64,000 nucleotides of DNA from assembly GCF_051200825.1 (NCBI RefSeq), contig NZ_CP195158.1:2542001-2606000 (forward strand), given 5' to 3'. The notes beneath the pieces are model-generated. The model saw nothing but the letters and a program-made list of their open reading frames with translations, ran no database searches and was not told where the DNA came from. Below, one piece after another: positions 18,702-27,231 of the stretch. Position 1 is the first letter of the stretch. Each line of letters opens with the position of its first letter. Position numbers and translations under genes: made by a program. The DNA is from Formosa sp030427735. Its GTDB lineage: Bacteria > Bacteroidota > Bacteroidia > Flavobacteriales > Flavobacteriaceae.

Positions 18702-18839
18702 AAAAGAGGCGGTGTAAAAGTTGAATTTTCGTCAATCTGAATTTATTTCAGATGCTCATTATAATTGATTTTCTATATAATGAGATTCTGTGTCAAGCAC
18801 AGAATGACGCAATGTTGAACTTTTTACACAGCCTCTTTT
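18702..18839. repeat. MITE-like intergenic repeat, copy A
   Basis: About 138 bases bounded by near-perfect inverted termini of about 25 bases: the start reads AAAAGAGGCGGTGTAAAAGT and the reverse complement of the end reads AAAAGAGGCTGTGTAAAAAG. Inside are TTTTCGTCAATCTGAATTTA and TGAGATTCTGTGTCAAGCAC followed by AGAATGACG, which recur in copy B at 26544. It has no coding capacity. It lies between the convergent genes for fumarylacetoacetase and YtxJ. Confidence 0.75.
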
Positions 18840-18843
18840 GCAC

Positions 18844-19224
18844 TTAAAAACTAGCCAGGTCTAACCTATTAATATCGCTATGCGAAGCATGAGCTACCGT
18901 AACACCATCTTTAATAATCAACAATTGCGGCGATTCGTGATGCACTTTAAAGACAGCCGCTACAGTATTCGATATATCCCGATATTGCAATAAATCCAGA
19001 AAATACAAATCTACATTGGTATCTAAATCGTAAGCCTTCTCAAAACCGCGCAGCACCATACTACTAATACCGCAACGGGTGGAATGTTTAAAAATAACCT
19101 GTGCCTTATTGTACGAATCCGATTTAATTTGCTGTAACTGTTCGGTTTCCACTAAAGGAATCCACGGCAATGCTTTTTCATTTTTTAACGTATTGTTAGT
19201 AAACAACTTATCAAAAATTCCCAT
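18844..19224 (-). CDS. ytxJ: bacillithiol-system redox protein YtxJ (monothiol bacilliredoxin)
   Basis: A 126-residue thioredoxin-fold protein of the YtxJ family. The active-site segment KHSTRCGISS places the single redox cysteine at residue 51, with no second Cys of a CxxC. The cis-Pro loop is HESPQLLIIKDG. It should remove bacillithiol from protein mixed disulfides in the cytoplasm. The start MGIFDKLF at 19224 matches the family; ten extra upstream residues from 19254 look spurious. No bacillithiol biosynthesis gene is in the window. Confidence 0.88.
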   Translation of the reverse strand: MGIFDKLFTNNTLKNEKALPWIPLVETEQLQQIKSDSYNKAQVIFKHSTRCGISSMVLRGFEKAYDLDTNVDLYFLDLLQYRDISNTVAAVFKVHHESPQLLIIKDGVTVAHASHSDINRLDLASF

Positions 19225-19354
19225 AATATTTATTAATTTTAAGAACCTACTCAAAAAGACGAAATGTCATGTTTTTAATCACCAAAAACTGCCAAATTGT
19301 CTTTTAAATTGAATTGGTAAGATAATTGACTATCCATTGAAAAACACTTAAACA

Positions 19355-21961
19355 ATGAACTTTAACAATTATACAATAAAATCTCAAGAAGCCATACAAC
19401 GCGCCCAACAAATTGCGCAAGAATATGGTCAACAAAGCATAGAAAACGAACACGTATTTAAAGCAATTACCGAAGTTGATGAAAACGTGCTGCCTTTTCT
19501 ATTAAAAAAGCTGAATGTTAACAATAACATTCTAGAGCAAGCCTTAACCAAACAAATAGAAAGTTTTCCTAAAGTTTCTGGTGGCGAAATCATGGCATCC
19601 AGAACCTTAGGATCAACTTTAAACGACGCATCCAGCATTGCTAAAAAAATGAACGATGAGTATGTTTCAATCGAACACCTAATCATTGCCATTTTTAAAT
19701 CGAACAGCAAAATAGCACAGATGCTAAAAGACCAAGGCGTTACCGAAAAAGCTTTAACAGCTGCGATTGAAGAATTGCGCAAAGGCGATCGCGTAACCTC
19801 TCAAAGTCAGGAAGAAACTTACAATGCGCTAAACAAATACGCTAAAAATTTAAATGAATTAGCGCAAACAGGAAAATTAGATCCCGTAATTGGTCGCGAC
19901 GAAGAAATAAGACGTATTCTACAAATTTTATCGCGCCGCACCAAAAACAACCCTATTTTAGTAGGTGAACCCGGTACCGGTAAAACCGCCATTGCCGAAG
20001 GTTTAGCCCACCGTATTGTAGACGGCGACGTGCCCGAAAATTTAAAAGACAAGCAAATTTATGCTTTAGATATGGGGGCTCTTATTGCAGGCGCTAAATA
20101 TAAAGGGGAATTTGAAGAGCGTTTAAAATCGGTAATTAAAGAAGTAACGACTAGCGAAGGTGATATTGTATTATTTATAGACGAAATCCACACACTTGTG
20201 GGCGCTGGTGGCGGTCAAGGCGCTATGGATGCGGCCAATATCTTAAAACCTGCATTAGCTCGCGGCGAACTCAGATCTATTGGTGCAACCACATTGGATG
20301 AATATCAAAAATATTTTGAAAAAGACAAAGCTTTAGAACGTCGTTTTCAAAAAGTAATGGTAGACGAACCCGATACCGAAAGTGCCATTTCCATCCTGCG
20401 CGGTATTAAAGAAAAGTACGAAACACACCATAAAGTTCGCATAAAAGACGAAGCGATTATTGGTGCTGTAGAACTATCGGAACGTTATATTACCAACCGA
20501 TTTTTACCAGACAAGGCGATAGATTTAATGGATGAAGCGGCCTCTAAACTTCGTATGGAAATCAATTCGAAACCAGAAGAATTGGATGTTTTAGACCGAA
20601 AAATCATGCAGTTGGAAATCGAAATTGAAGCCATAAAACGCGAAAAAGACGATGTAAAATTAAAAAGCTTACAAGCCGATTTAGCTAATTTGAAAGAAGA
20701 GCGCAACGACATCAACGCCAAATGGAAGAGCGAAAAAGAAGTTGTAGACAACATACAAACCGCTAAACTGGATATCGAAAACTTTAAATTAGAAGCCGAA
20801 CGCGCCGAACGCGAAGGCGATTACGGTAAAGTTGCCGAAATCCGTTACGGAAAAATTAAAGATGCTCAAGAGCGTTTGGATAGCTTACAAAAAGAATTGC
20901 AGGAAAATCAAACTGGCCATTCGTTAATTAAAGAGGAAGTAACCTACGACGATATTGCCGAGGTGGTTGCTAAATGGACAGGGATTCCGGTTACCAAAAT
21001 GCTTCAAAGCGAGCGCGACAAATTATTGCATCTGGAAGACGAACTACACAAACGTGTGGTTGGTCAAGAAGAAGCTATCGCCGCCGTAAGTGATGCGGTA
21101 AGACGTAGCCGTGCAGGCCTTCAAAATCCAGAAAAACCAATCGGAACCTTCCTGTTTTTAGGAACAACCGGTGTTGGTAAAACCGAGCTTGCTAAAGCTT
21201 TGGCAGAGTATCTTTTTGATGATGAAAACGCCATGACTAGAATTGATATGAGCGAATATCAAGAACGTCACGCTGTAAGCCGCTTGGTTGGTGCACCTCC
21301 AGGATATGTGGGTTACGATGAAGGCGGGCAATTAACCGAAGCTGTTCGAAGAAAACCATATTCAGTGGTGCTTTTAGATGAAATTGAAAAAGCACATCCA
21401 GATACGTTCAACATCTTATTGCAAGTTTTGGACGAAGGTCGCTTAACCGACAATAAAGGACGTGTAGCCGATTTTAAAAATACGATAATTATTATGACCT
21501 CTAACATGGGAAGTCAAATAATACAAGAACGTTTCGAGGCTACAAAAGATATTGACAGTGCCATTGAAACCGCTAAATTAGATGTATTGGCTCTATTAAA
21601 ACAATCGGTAAGGCCTGAATTTTTAAACCGTATAGACGATACAATTATGTTTACGCCTTTAAGTAAAGATAACATTACAGATATTGTAGAATTACAATTA
21701 AAAAGCGTCTCTAAAATGATTGCCCAACAAGGCATTACTTTTGATGCTACACCTGAAGCCGTTCAGTATTTAGCAGACAAGGGGTACAATCCAGAATACG
21801 GCGCAAGACCTGTTAAACGTGTTATCCAAAAAGAAGTGCTTAATGAACTGAGTAAAGAAATACTCTCCGGAAAAGTTACAACAGATAGCATTATACTGTT
21901 AGACGCCTTTGATGATCGTTTAGTATTTAGAAATCAAGATCATTTGGTTCCCGAAGAATAA
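19355..21961 (+). CDS. clpB: ATP-dependent chaperone ClpB
   Basis: An 868-residue Hsp100 disaggregase that, with DnaK, rescues aggregated proteins. The N-domain (1-145) is followed by AAA+ domain 1 with Walker A GEPGTGKT at residue 204 and Walker B VLFIDEIH. The coiled-coil middle domain (about 405-530) distinguishes ClpB from ClpA/C. AAA+ domain 2 has Walker A GTTGVGKT at 603 and Walker B VVLLDEIEK. There is no ClpP-binding IGF/L loop that I can see. Length is canonical. Confidence 0.97.
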   Translation: MNFNNYTIKSQEAIQRAQQIAQEYGQQSIENEHVFKAITEVDENVLPFLLKKLNVNNNILEQALTKQIESFPKVSGGEIMASRTLGSTLNDASSIAKKMNDEYVSIEHLIIAIFKSNSKIAQMLKDQGVTEKALTAAIEELRKGDRVTSQSQEETYNALNKYAKNLNELAQTGKLDPVIGRDEEIRRILQILSRRTKNNPILVGEPGTGKTAIAEGLAHRIVDGDVPENLKDKQIYALDMGALIAGAKYKGEFEERLKSVIKEVTTSEGDIVLFIDEIHTLVGAGGGQGAMDAANILKPALARGELRSIGATTLDEYQKYFEKDKALERRFQKVMVDEPDTESAISILRGIKEKYETHHKVRIKDEAIIGAVELSERYITNRFLPDKAIDLMDEAASKLRMEINSKPEELDVLDRKIMQLEIEIEAIKREKDDVKLKSLQADLANLKEERNDINAKWKSEKEVVDNIQTAKLDIENFKLEAERAEREGDYGKVAEIRYGKIKDAQERLDSLQKELQENQTGHSLIKEEVTYDDIAEVVAKWTGIPVTKMLQSERDKLLHLEDELHKRVVGQEEAIAAVSDAVRRSRAGLQNPEKPIGTFLFLGTTGVGKTELAKALAEYLFDDENAMTRIDMSEYQERHAVSRLVGAPPGYVGYDEGGQLTEAVRRKPYSVVLLDEIEKAHPDTFNILLQVLDEGRLTDNKGRVADFKNTIIIMTSNMGSQIIQERFEATKDIDSAIETAKLDVLALLKQSVRPEFLNRIDDTIMFTPLSKDNITDIVELQLKSVSKMIAQQGITFDATPEAVQYLADKGYNPEYGARPVKRVIQKEVLNELSKEILSGKVTTDSIILLDAFDDRLVFRNQDHLVPEE

Positions 21962-21988
21962 TTAAAAAAAGAATTATAAAAAACAGTT

Positions 21989-22028
21989 AAAACCAGTGCT
22001 AGTGTATATTTACATTACCACTGGTTTT
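21989..22028 (+). terminator. terminator after clpB
   Basis: Arms AAAACCAGTG and CACTGGTTTT form a 10-bp stem with a 20-base loop and a short T-run, 27 bases after the clpB stop. Confidence 0.65.
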
Positions 22029-22272
22029 ATTGGTTTACACACTTTTTATCAACAATAAAAATCAATTTACACAAAGACACAACACATCAGTTTAACACTT
22101 AAACTTTACCAATGTATTATAATGCTTACTTTTAGTGATAATTCTTTGTTGTCGCTATACTGACCGCGATTCAACATCTCATGTTGTTTATAAATCTCTA
22201 CGTTATGATGAGAACCTGAAACAAGTTCTGGGTAACGAGCAATTTTATGATTTATAACCGATATTTATTAAA
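22029..22272. other. AT-rich spacer with a possible degenerate repeat
   Basis: With the terminator, this forms a 311-base gap between clpB and the Fur-family gene. There is no plausible ORF. At 22208-22237 the sequence GATGAGAACCTGAAACAAGT, continuing to CTGGGTAACG, has the same layout as the inner hairpin of the MITE-like repeats (GATGAGAxxCTG...CAGxATGACG) and may be an eroded relative. Confidence 0.4.
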
Positions 22273-22659
22273 TTAAACTTGTTTACACTTAAAACAAATG
22301 CCTACCGATAAAAATTGCATGTCGTGCACTTCATAATTTTCGAGCTCTGGGACTTCTAGCTTAACAGGTAAACACTCGACTTGATTACAAATTTTACATT
22401 GAAAATGTAAGTGGTTATGCAGCGAATGACTTTGCAAACAGCTAGATGTACATAAGGCATAATGCGCCTTCCCTGCTGTATCTGTTACAAAATGAACTTT
22501 TCCAGCAGCCACAAACCGATCTAACATGCGGTAAATTGTAGTTTTATTTACAGAAACGTCTATAGTATTAATTATATCATCTGCAGTTAAAGTCTTTTTA
22601 GATCTTTGCAACAATTCTAAAACCGCTTCTTGCGCTTTGGTATTTCTTACAACAGCCAT
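22273..22659 (-). CDS. Fur-family metalloregulator (probably Zur-like)
   Basis: A 128-residue winged-helix repressor. The DNA-binding half contains TADDIINTIDVSVNKTTIYRMLDRF. The C-terminal half carries HNHLHFQCKIC (Cys 88 and 91) and ICFKC (Cys 122 and 125), the structural zinc site, plus several histidines for the sensing site. The start at 22659 (MAVVRNTKAQ) is chosen over 22692 because a -7 promoter at 22694-22701 would start transcription downstream of the longer start. It is divergent from a TonB receptor/DUF4625 locus that it probably controls. Zinc rather than iron is inferred from those His-rich neighbours. Confidence 0.85.
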   Translation of the reverse strand: MAVVRNTKAQEAVLELLQRSKKTLTADDIINTIDVSVNKTTIYRMLDRFVAAGKVHFVTDTAGKAHYALCTSSCLQSHSLHNHLHFQCKICNQVECLPVKLEVPELENYEVHDMQFLSVGICFKCKQV

Positions 22660-22693
22660 TTTATTCTCTAAACCTATTACAATTCTATACATG

Positions 22694-22701
22694 CAAAAGT
22701 A
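22694..22701 (-). promoter_or_regulatory. -7 promoter element of the Fur-family gene
   Basis: Minus strand reads TACTTTTG (TAnnTTTG). Its position just before 22692 supports translation from the internal ATG at 22659 with a leader of about 30 bases. Confidence 0.5.
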
Positions 22702-22765
22702 ATAAAACTATTTGGCTTAAAATTACAGCAATTCTGCATATCCGATTTAACAAAAAAAACAAACA

Positions 22766-22800
22766 CAACTTTGTTGCATTTAAAAAATACTTTATATTTG
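22766..22800 (+). promoter_or_regulatory. promoter with overlapping palindrome, candidate Fur/Zur operator
   Basis: TTTG at 22770-22773 and TATATTTG at 22793-22800 are separated by 19 bases, a textbook Bacteroidota promoter. The -33 element sits inside the perfect palindrome CAACTTTGTTG (22766-22776). A repressor bound there would block the promoter. The link to the adjacent Fur-family protein is inferred from position. Confidence 0.55.
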
Positions 22801-22835
22801 TCGGCTTAATACAAACATCTTTTGTTTAAACACGA

Positions 22836-23159
22836 TTGAATACTCCATTAAAACATAGCATAAACTTAGCATTATTAATCTTGCTTTTTGTATCAAACAT
22901 AGCAGGACTGCATGCTTTAACTCATGTTTTTGAGGATGGTCATGATGAAAACGATAATAATTTAATTGAATGTGTTATATGCGATCTAGCTTTAACACAA
23001 CAATCTACACCAAGTCTTAAACCTAATTTCGACGACCTAGAGATTAAGACTTCTATTGCAAATTATTCAGAAAAGAATCCTATTTCTTTCTACCAAACCA
23101 TGCGCCTTAACACTCAAATAAAGGACGTTCATTTTGGCAGACCCCCGCCGCATTGTTAA
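22836..23159 (+). CDS. small secreted Cys/His protein upstream of the metal TonB receptor
   Basis: A 107-residue protein that starts at a TTG (no in-frame ATG fits). It has an N-terminal signal/anchor helix (residues 8-24), then HALTHVFEDGHDE and ECVICD, a His/Cys set that could bind a transition metal, and ends with GRPPPHC. Small proteins of this type commonly precede metal TonB receptors in Flavobacteriia, often with a similar Pro-rich C-terminus, but I know no function. It is the first gene after the promoter at 22766-22800, with a 182-base gap to the receptor gene. Confidence 0.65.
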   Translation: MNTPLKHSINLALLILLFVSNIAGLHALTHVFEDGHDENDNNLIECVICDLALTQQSTPSLKPNFDDLEIKTSIANYSEKNPISFYQTMRLNTQIKDVHFGRPPPHC

Positions 23160-23341
23160 TACCTCTGCTACAATTTTTGCAAGTGCAGCTTTTTAAACAT
23201 CGAACTGGTGGCATTATATCATTGGTTTTGGCTATGCGTTAAACCAATTTGTATTCTACAAACACGGTTTAAGGCAAAAAGAGCTTCACAATTAAACAGT
23301 TCCGGTAAAATAATTACCCCTAACACGCGTATTCATAATTT

Positions 23342-25705
23342 ATGAGACACCTATTTTTGGTGGTTTTCTCACTTTTAGTATATCCAACGATTTACGCCCA
23401 ATCTACCGTTTGTGTAACGGGAACGGTTGTAAACGAACAAAATACTAAAGGTATAGAGAATGTAACCATTTTAATAAACGGCAGATACACAACTACCGAC
23501 ATCTATGGTCAGTTTGAATTACATGTTGAAAAAGCGAAACATTATAACTTGCAAGCATCGCATGTCAGTTATATTTCCAAGCAACGTGTTCTAAATAATT
23601 CAGATGTAACTAATGTTGTAATAGCTTTAAAAGAAGCAATCAATTCACTGGCAGAAGTAAACATTAATGGCAAATCTGAGCAAAGAAAACTGAAAGAATC
23701 CCCTTTGGTGAGCCAATCTGTATCGAAAACATTTTTAGAAACTAATCGCGAGAACAGTTTAATGCAAACCTTAAAAAAAATACCTGGCGTAAGCACTATA
23801 AATATTGGTTCTGGACAATCTAAACCTGTTATTAGAGGCCTAGGTTTTAACCGAGTTGTAGTCGTGCAAAACGGCATTAAACATGAAGCCCAACAGTGGG
23901 GTGGCGATCATGGTCTTGAGATAGACCAATATGGTATAGAAAACATTAAAATAGTAAAAGGTCCAGCCTCTTTACTTTATGGTTCCGATGCCATTGCGGG
24001 CGTGGTAGACATTCAGCCGGCAAACGTTCCTAAACGAAATTCTTTTAGCGGAGAAGTTAACCTTCTAGGCGAAACCAATAACGATTTATTTGGTGTTTCT
24101 GCAGGCATAGCATCTAGAAAAAACCATTGGTTTTACCGTGGCAGATTAACCTACAGAGACTACGCCGATTATAAAGTGCCAACAGATAGAATTAGTTACG
24201 ACAATTATATCTTCGAGCTTTACGATAATAATTTAAGAAATACGGCTGGGCAGGAAGCCAATGCTAGTTTTAGTTTAGGGTATAAGTCTAATGGCATTAC
24301 TTCTGAAACGTTTATAAGTAATGTGAATGGTAAAAACGGATTTTTCGCCAATGCACATGGTTTAGAGGTTCGTACTTCCGATATAGATTACGACGCATCT
24401 AGTCGCGATATCGATTTACCGTACCATACTGTAAATCATTTTAAACTCACTAATAATACGTCTATTAACACCCAAAACCATGATGTGTTTATTGAGTTAG
24501 GATATCAAAACAATTATAGAGAAGAACATTCTGAGCCTGTTCCGCATGGTTATATGCCTAAACCAGATAATTCTAAAGAACGTGAGTTTAACAAAAACAC
24601 GTATGCCCTTAATATTAAAGATGCAATGTCTTTAATATCCAATCATGATATTGTTGCTGGTTTAAACCTAGAATATCAAGATAATAATATTGGGGGCTGG
24701 GGGTTTCTTATCCCAGAATACAACAGGTTTACGGTAGGCGGATTTGCTTACGACCAGATAGCGATTACCGACAATTTTAACCTTCAGGCTGGCTTACGTT
24801 ACGACTGGGGGCTTATTAACACAAAATCGTACTACGATTGGTATCCTTCAACCATTAACAATCCGGACGGATCTACCTCTTATGTATACTTACAACGTGC
24901 CCAAGACAAAACACTAAATTTTGGAAGTTTTAGCGGTTCGGTTGGTCTTAGCTACATAGCTAATAACACGACCTACAAATTCAATGTAGGTAAAAGTTTC
25001 AGGATGCCTTTAGCAAACGAGTTAGCTTCCGATGGCGTTAACTACCATATGTATAGGTACGAGCGAGGAAACTTAAATTTAGACCCAGAATCGTCCTATC
25101 AAGCCGATTTTGAAATTAATCACGACGCAGAAAAGTTCAGTTTTGGCGTTAGTCCTTTTATTAATTTTTTCGATAATTACATTTACTTAAACCCCACCTC
25201 CAATTATTACGAAACCTTACAAATTTACGAATACACACAAGCAGAAGTTTTTCGTTTTGGTGGCGAAATTAAAGCCAGTACCACGCTGTTTAAAAAATTA
25301 AACTTAGCAGCTTCGGCAGAATATGTATATGCCAGACAAACCAGTGGCCCTAAAAAGGGATTTACTCTACCTTTTTCTCCGCCTTTATCTGGGGTAGTCT
25401 CTGCAAATTACACATTCAACTCGTTTTCTTGGTTTGAAAACCCCGAAGTTATGTTGGATTTTATTGTTACTGCTGCACAAAATGAAATTGTGCCACCAGA
25501 AGAAATCACAGCTGGCTATCAAGTTTTAAACGTTTCGTTTCTTTCAAAATTAAAACTATCTAACCGTTTAAAACCATTAGCCCTGCGTATAAAATTAAAC
25601 AACGTATTTAATACCAAGTATTATAACCATACTAGCTTTTACCGTTTAATAGATGTGCCAGAACCCGGCCGAAACCTATCGCTATCGTTAACAATACCTT
25701 TTTAA
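23342..25705 (+). CDS. TonB-dependent receptor with carboxypeptidase-like N-terminal domain (probable zinc receptor)
   Basis: A 787-residue outer-membrane receptor. A signal peptide (1-20) is followed by a CarboxypepD_reg-like domain (VTGTVVNEQNTKGIENVTIL, about 25-105), the plug (NSLMQTLKKIPGVSTINIG through GPASLLYGSDAIAGVVDIQP, about 125-230) and a beta-barrel ending in a terminal Phe. The loop GIKHEAQQWGGDHGLEID and several His-containing loops (EHSEPVPHGYMP) resemble ZnuD/HmuR-class metal receptors. Fur-family regulator upstream and His-rich lipoproteins downstream make a metal, probably zinc, the likely cargo. Confidence 0.87.
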   Translation: MRHLFLVVFSLLVYPTIYAQSTVCVTGTVVNEQNTKGIENVTILINGRYTTTDIYGQFELHVEKAKHYNLQASHVSYISKQRVLNNSDVTNVVIALKEAINSLAEVNINGKSEQRKLKESPLVSQSVSKTFLETNRENSLMQTLKKIPGVSTINIGSGQSKPVIRGLGFNRVVVVQNGIKHEAQQWGGDHGLEIDQYGIENIKIVKGPASLLYGSDAIAGVVDIQPANVPKRNSFSGEVNLLGETNNDLFGVSAGIASRKNHWFYRGRLTYRDYADYKVPTDRISYDNYIFELYDNNLRNTAGQEANASFSLGYKSNGITSETFISNVNGKNGFFANAHGLEVRTSDIDYDASSRDIDLPYHTVNHFKLTNNTSINTQNHDVFIELGYQNNYREEHSEPVPHGYMPKPDNSKEREFNKNTYALNIKDAMSLISNHDIVAGLNLEYQDNNIGGWGFLIPEYNRFTVGGFAYDQIAITDNFNLQAGLRYDWGLINTKSYYDWYPSTINNPDGSTSYVYLQRAQDKTLNFGSFSGSVGLSYIANNTTYKFNVGKSFRMPLANELASDGVNYHMYRYERGNLNLDPESSYQADFEINHDAEKFSFGVSPFINFFDNYIYLNPTSNYYETLQIYEYTQAEVFRFGGEIKASTTLFKKLNLAASAEYVYARQTSGPKKGFTLPFSPPLSGVVSANYTFNSFSWFENPEVMLDFIVTAAQNEIVPPEEITAGYQVLNVSFLSKLKLSNRLKPLALRIKLNNVFNTKYYNHTSFYRLIDVPEPGRNLSLSLTIPF

Positions 25706-25744
25706 TTTATAATAATCAATACTTAATAATCAAAATCAAAAATC

Positions 25745-26536
25745 ATGAAATTAAACATTATGAAATCAAATTTAAAATTCTTAGCACTAATAGCTTCTAT
25801 TGGATTTTTTCTAAATTCTTGTAGTAGCGACGACGACAACTCAACTTTCGACGCACCCGTAATTTCCAATTTTGAATACGGCGAAGGTAGCGAACACTCT
25901 ACAGAACAGGTTGGCTATAAAGGCTCGGACCTACACGTAGAAGCCGAAATTTTTGCTGAAGCTACGGTTAGCAGTATCACTTTAGAAATCCATTCCCATG
26001 ACGTAACACCTGCAGAAGGTGAAGTCGCTTGGGATTTTGAACACGTGTATACAGACAGTAAGTATTTAGTGATGAACCCAACGTTTCACGAACATATAGA
26101 CATCCCTAGCAATATTCCTGCTGGAGAATATCATATAGAACTTATTGTAACCGACGAGAATGGAAACAGTACTGAAGTAGATGGACACCTTGAAATTTTG
26201 TCTCCTATCACACTTAGCGAAATCTCTATAGACGAAACAGTTGTAAGGGGAAGCGATATGCATGCAGAATTCATGATTCATGCTGTATATGGCATTCATA
26301 ATATTACTGTAGATATTCATGCTCACGATTTAACAATAGGTGAAGGTGAAGAAGAATGGGACTTTGAAGCAGTTTATGAAGAAGGTTTTCACGGAAAAAC
26401 CGAGGCGGAATTTCACAAACATATCGATGTTCCTGCAACAGCACCAGCCGGAGAATATCATGCAACTTTTACCGTTGAAGATGAAGAAGGCAACACCTTT
26501 GAATACGAAACACATATAGACGTAACAAAGGCTTAA
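25745..26536 (+). CDS. lipoprotein with two tandem DUF4625-type domains
   Basis: A 263-residue lipoprotein (lipobox NSC, Cys 26, then SSDDDN surface-export tract). The mature part is an internal duplication of a ~105-residue Ig-like domain: IHSHD (82-86) and FHEHIDIP (114-121) in the first copy match IHAHD (181-185) and FHKHIDVP (213-220) in the second. In both, an AGEYH strand follows. The conserved paired histidines suggest metal binding at the cell surface. It lies 39 bases after the receptor gene, so it is probably a receptor partner. Metal binding is inferred, not shown. Two Met codons (25745 and 25760) are possible starts. Confidence 0.8.
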   Translation: MKLNIMKSNLKFLALIASIGFFLNSCSSDDDNSTFDAPVISNFEYGEGSEHSTEQVGYKGSDLHVEAEIFAEATVSSITLEIHSHDVTPAEGEVAWDFEHVYTDSKYLVMNPTFHEHIDIPSNIPAGEYHIELIVTDENGNSTEVDGHLEILSPITLSEISIDETVVRGSDMHAEFMIHAVYGIHNITVDIHAHDLTIGEGEEEWDFEAVYEEGFHGKTEAEFHKHIDVPATAPAGEYHATFTVEDEEGNTFEYETHIDVTKA

Positions 26537-26543
26537 TAAACAA

Positions 26544-26713
26544 TGAGACTGTCTAAAAAGTTACTTTTTCGTCAATCTGAATTTATTTAACTTCGTTGAA
26601 TCTTCGATTTCAGATTCTCATAATTATTAAATTTCAATATGATGAGATTCTGTGTCACCTGCCTGCCAGGAGCACAGAATGACGTACAGTTAAACTTTTT
26701 AGACAGCCTCTTT
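26544..26713. repeat. MITE-like intergenic repeat, copy B
   Basis: About 170 bases with inverted ends: TGAGACTGTCTAAAAAGTT at the start against AGAGGCTGTCTAAAAAGTTT as reverse complement of the end. Shared inner blocks with copy A are TTTTTCGTCAATCTGAATTT, TGAGATTCTGTGTCA and AGCACAGAATGACG. It contains an extra CCTGCCTGCCAGG insert in the inner hairpin. It sits between two genes of the DUF4625 operon. Confidence 0.75.
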
Positions 26714-26729
26714 CTAAAATTATTGCATT

Positions 26730-27209
26730 ATGAAACTGATTAAAAACACACTTTATTTTCTATGTATTGCACTAAGTATAATTTCGTGCTCTACAGACGA
26801 TGAAACCGAAAAAGACTTAGAAAAACCTACTATTACCATTAATTACGATGGCGGTTTCCCGCAAGCTTGCGAACAGTTAAAAAAAGGACAGACATATGTC
26901 TTTAAGGCTAGGGTAACCGATAATTTAGCTTTAGCATCTTACAGCCTAGATTTACACCATAATTTCGATCACCATACGCATGACGACCAAAATGTACCTT
27001 GCGAATTAGGCCCTAAAAAAGAAGCCGTAAATCAATTTATTTATATGGAAAACTTTAGTATTGATGGTGACTTACAAACGTATGAAATAGCTGTACAAGT
27101 TACGATTCCTAATGATGTAGATACAGGGGATTACCATTGCGCCTATTCTGTAACCGATGTTACAGGTTGGCAATCCAGAACTTCAATAGATATCAAAATT
27201 ATTGAATAA
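26730..27209 (+). CDS. DUF4625 lipoprotein, His-rich
   Basis: A 159-residue lipoprotein (lipobox ISC near residue 20). It holds a single DUF4625 domain with an unusually His-rich strand, LDLHHNFDHHTHDDQNVPC, at the position equivalent to the IHSHD of the tandem-domain neighbour, then a DTGDYHCAYSVTD strand. Two cysteines (PQAC and NVPC) could form a disulfide or join the His cluster as ligands. It is separated from its upstream neighbour by MITE-like copy B and ends 22 bases before the next gene. Confidence 0.82.
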   Translation: MKLIKNTLYFLCIALSIISCSTDDETEKDLEKPTITINYDGGFPQACEQLKKGQTYVFKARVTDNLALASYSLDLHHNFDHHTHDDQNVPCELGPKKEAVNQFIYMENFSIDGDLQTYEIAVQVTIPNDVDTGDYHCAYSVTDVTGWQSRTSIDIKIIE

Positions 27210-27231
27210 AACACCCCAAATTAAAAAAGTA

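Noticed and set aside
22660..22692. Longer start for the Fur-family regulator
   Set aside because: A -7 promoter element at 22694-22701 places transcription start downstream of this ATG.
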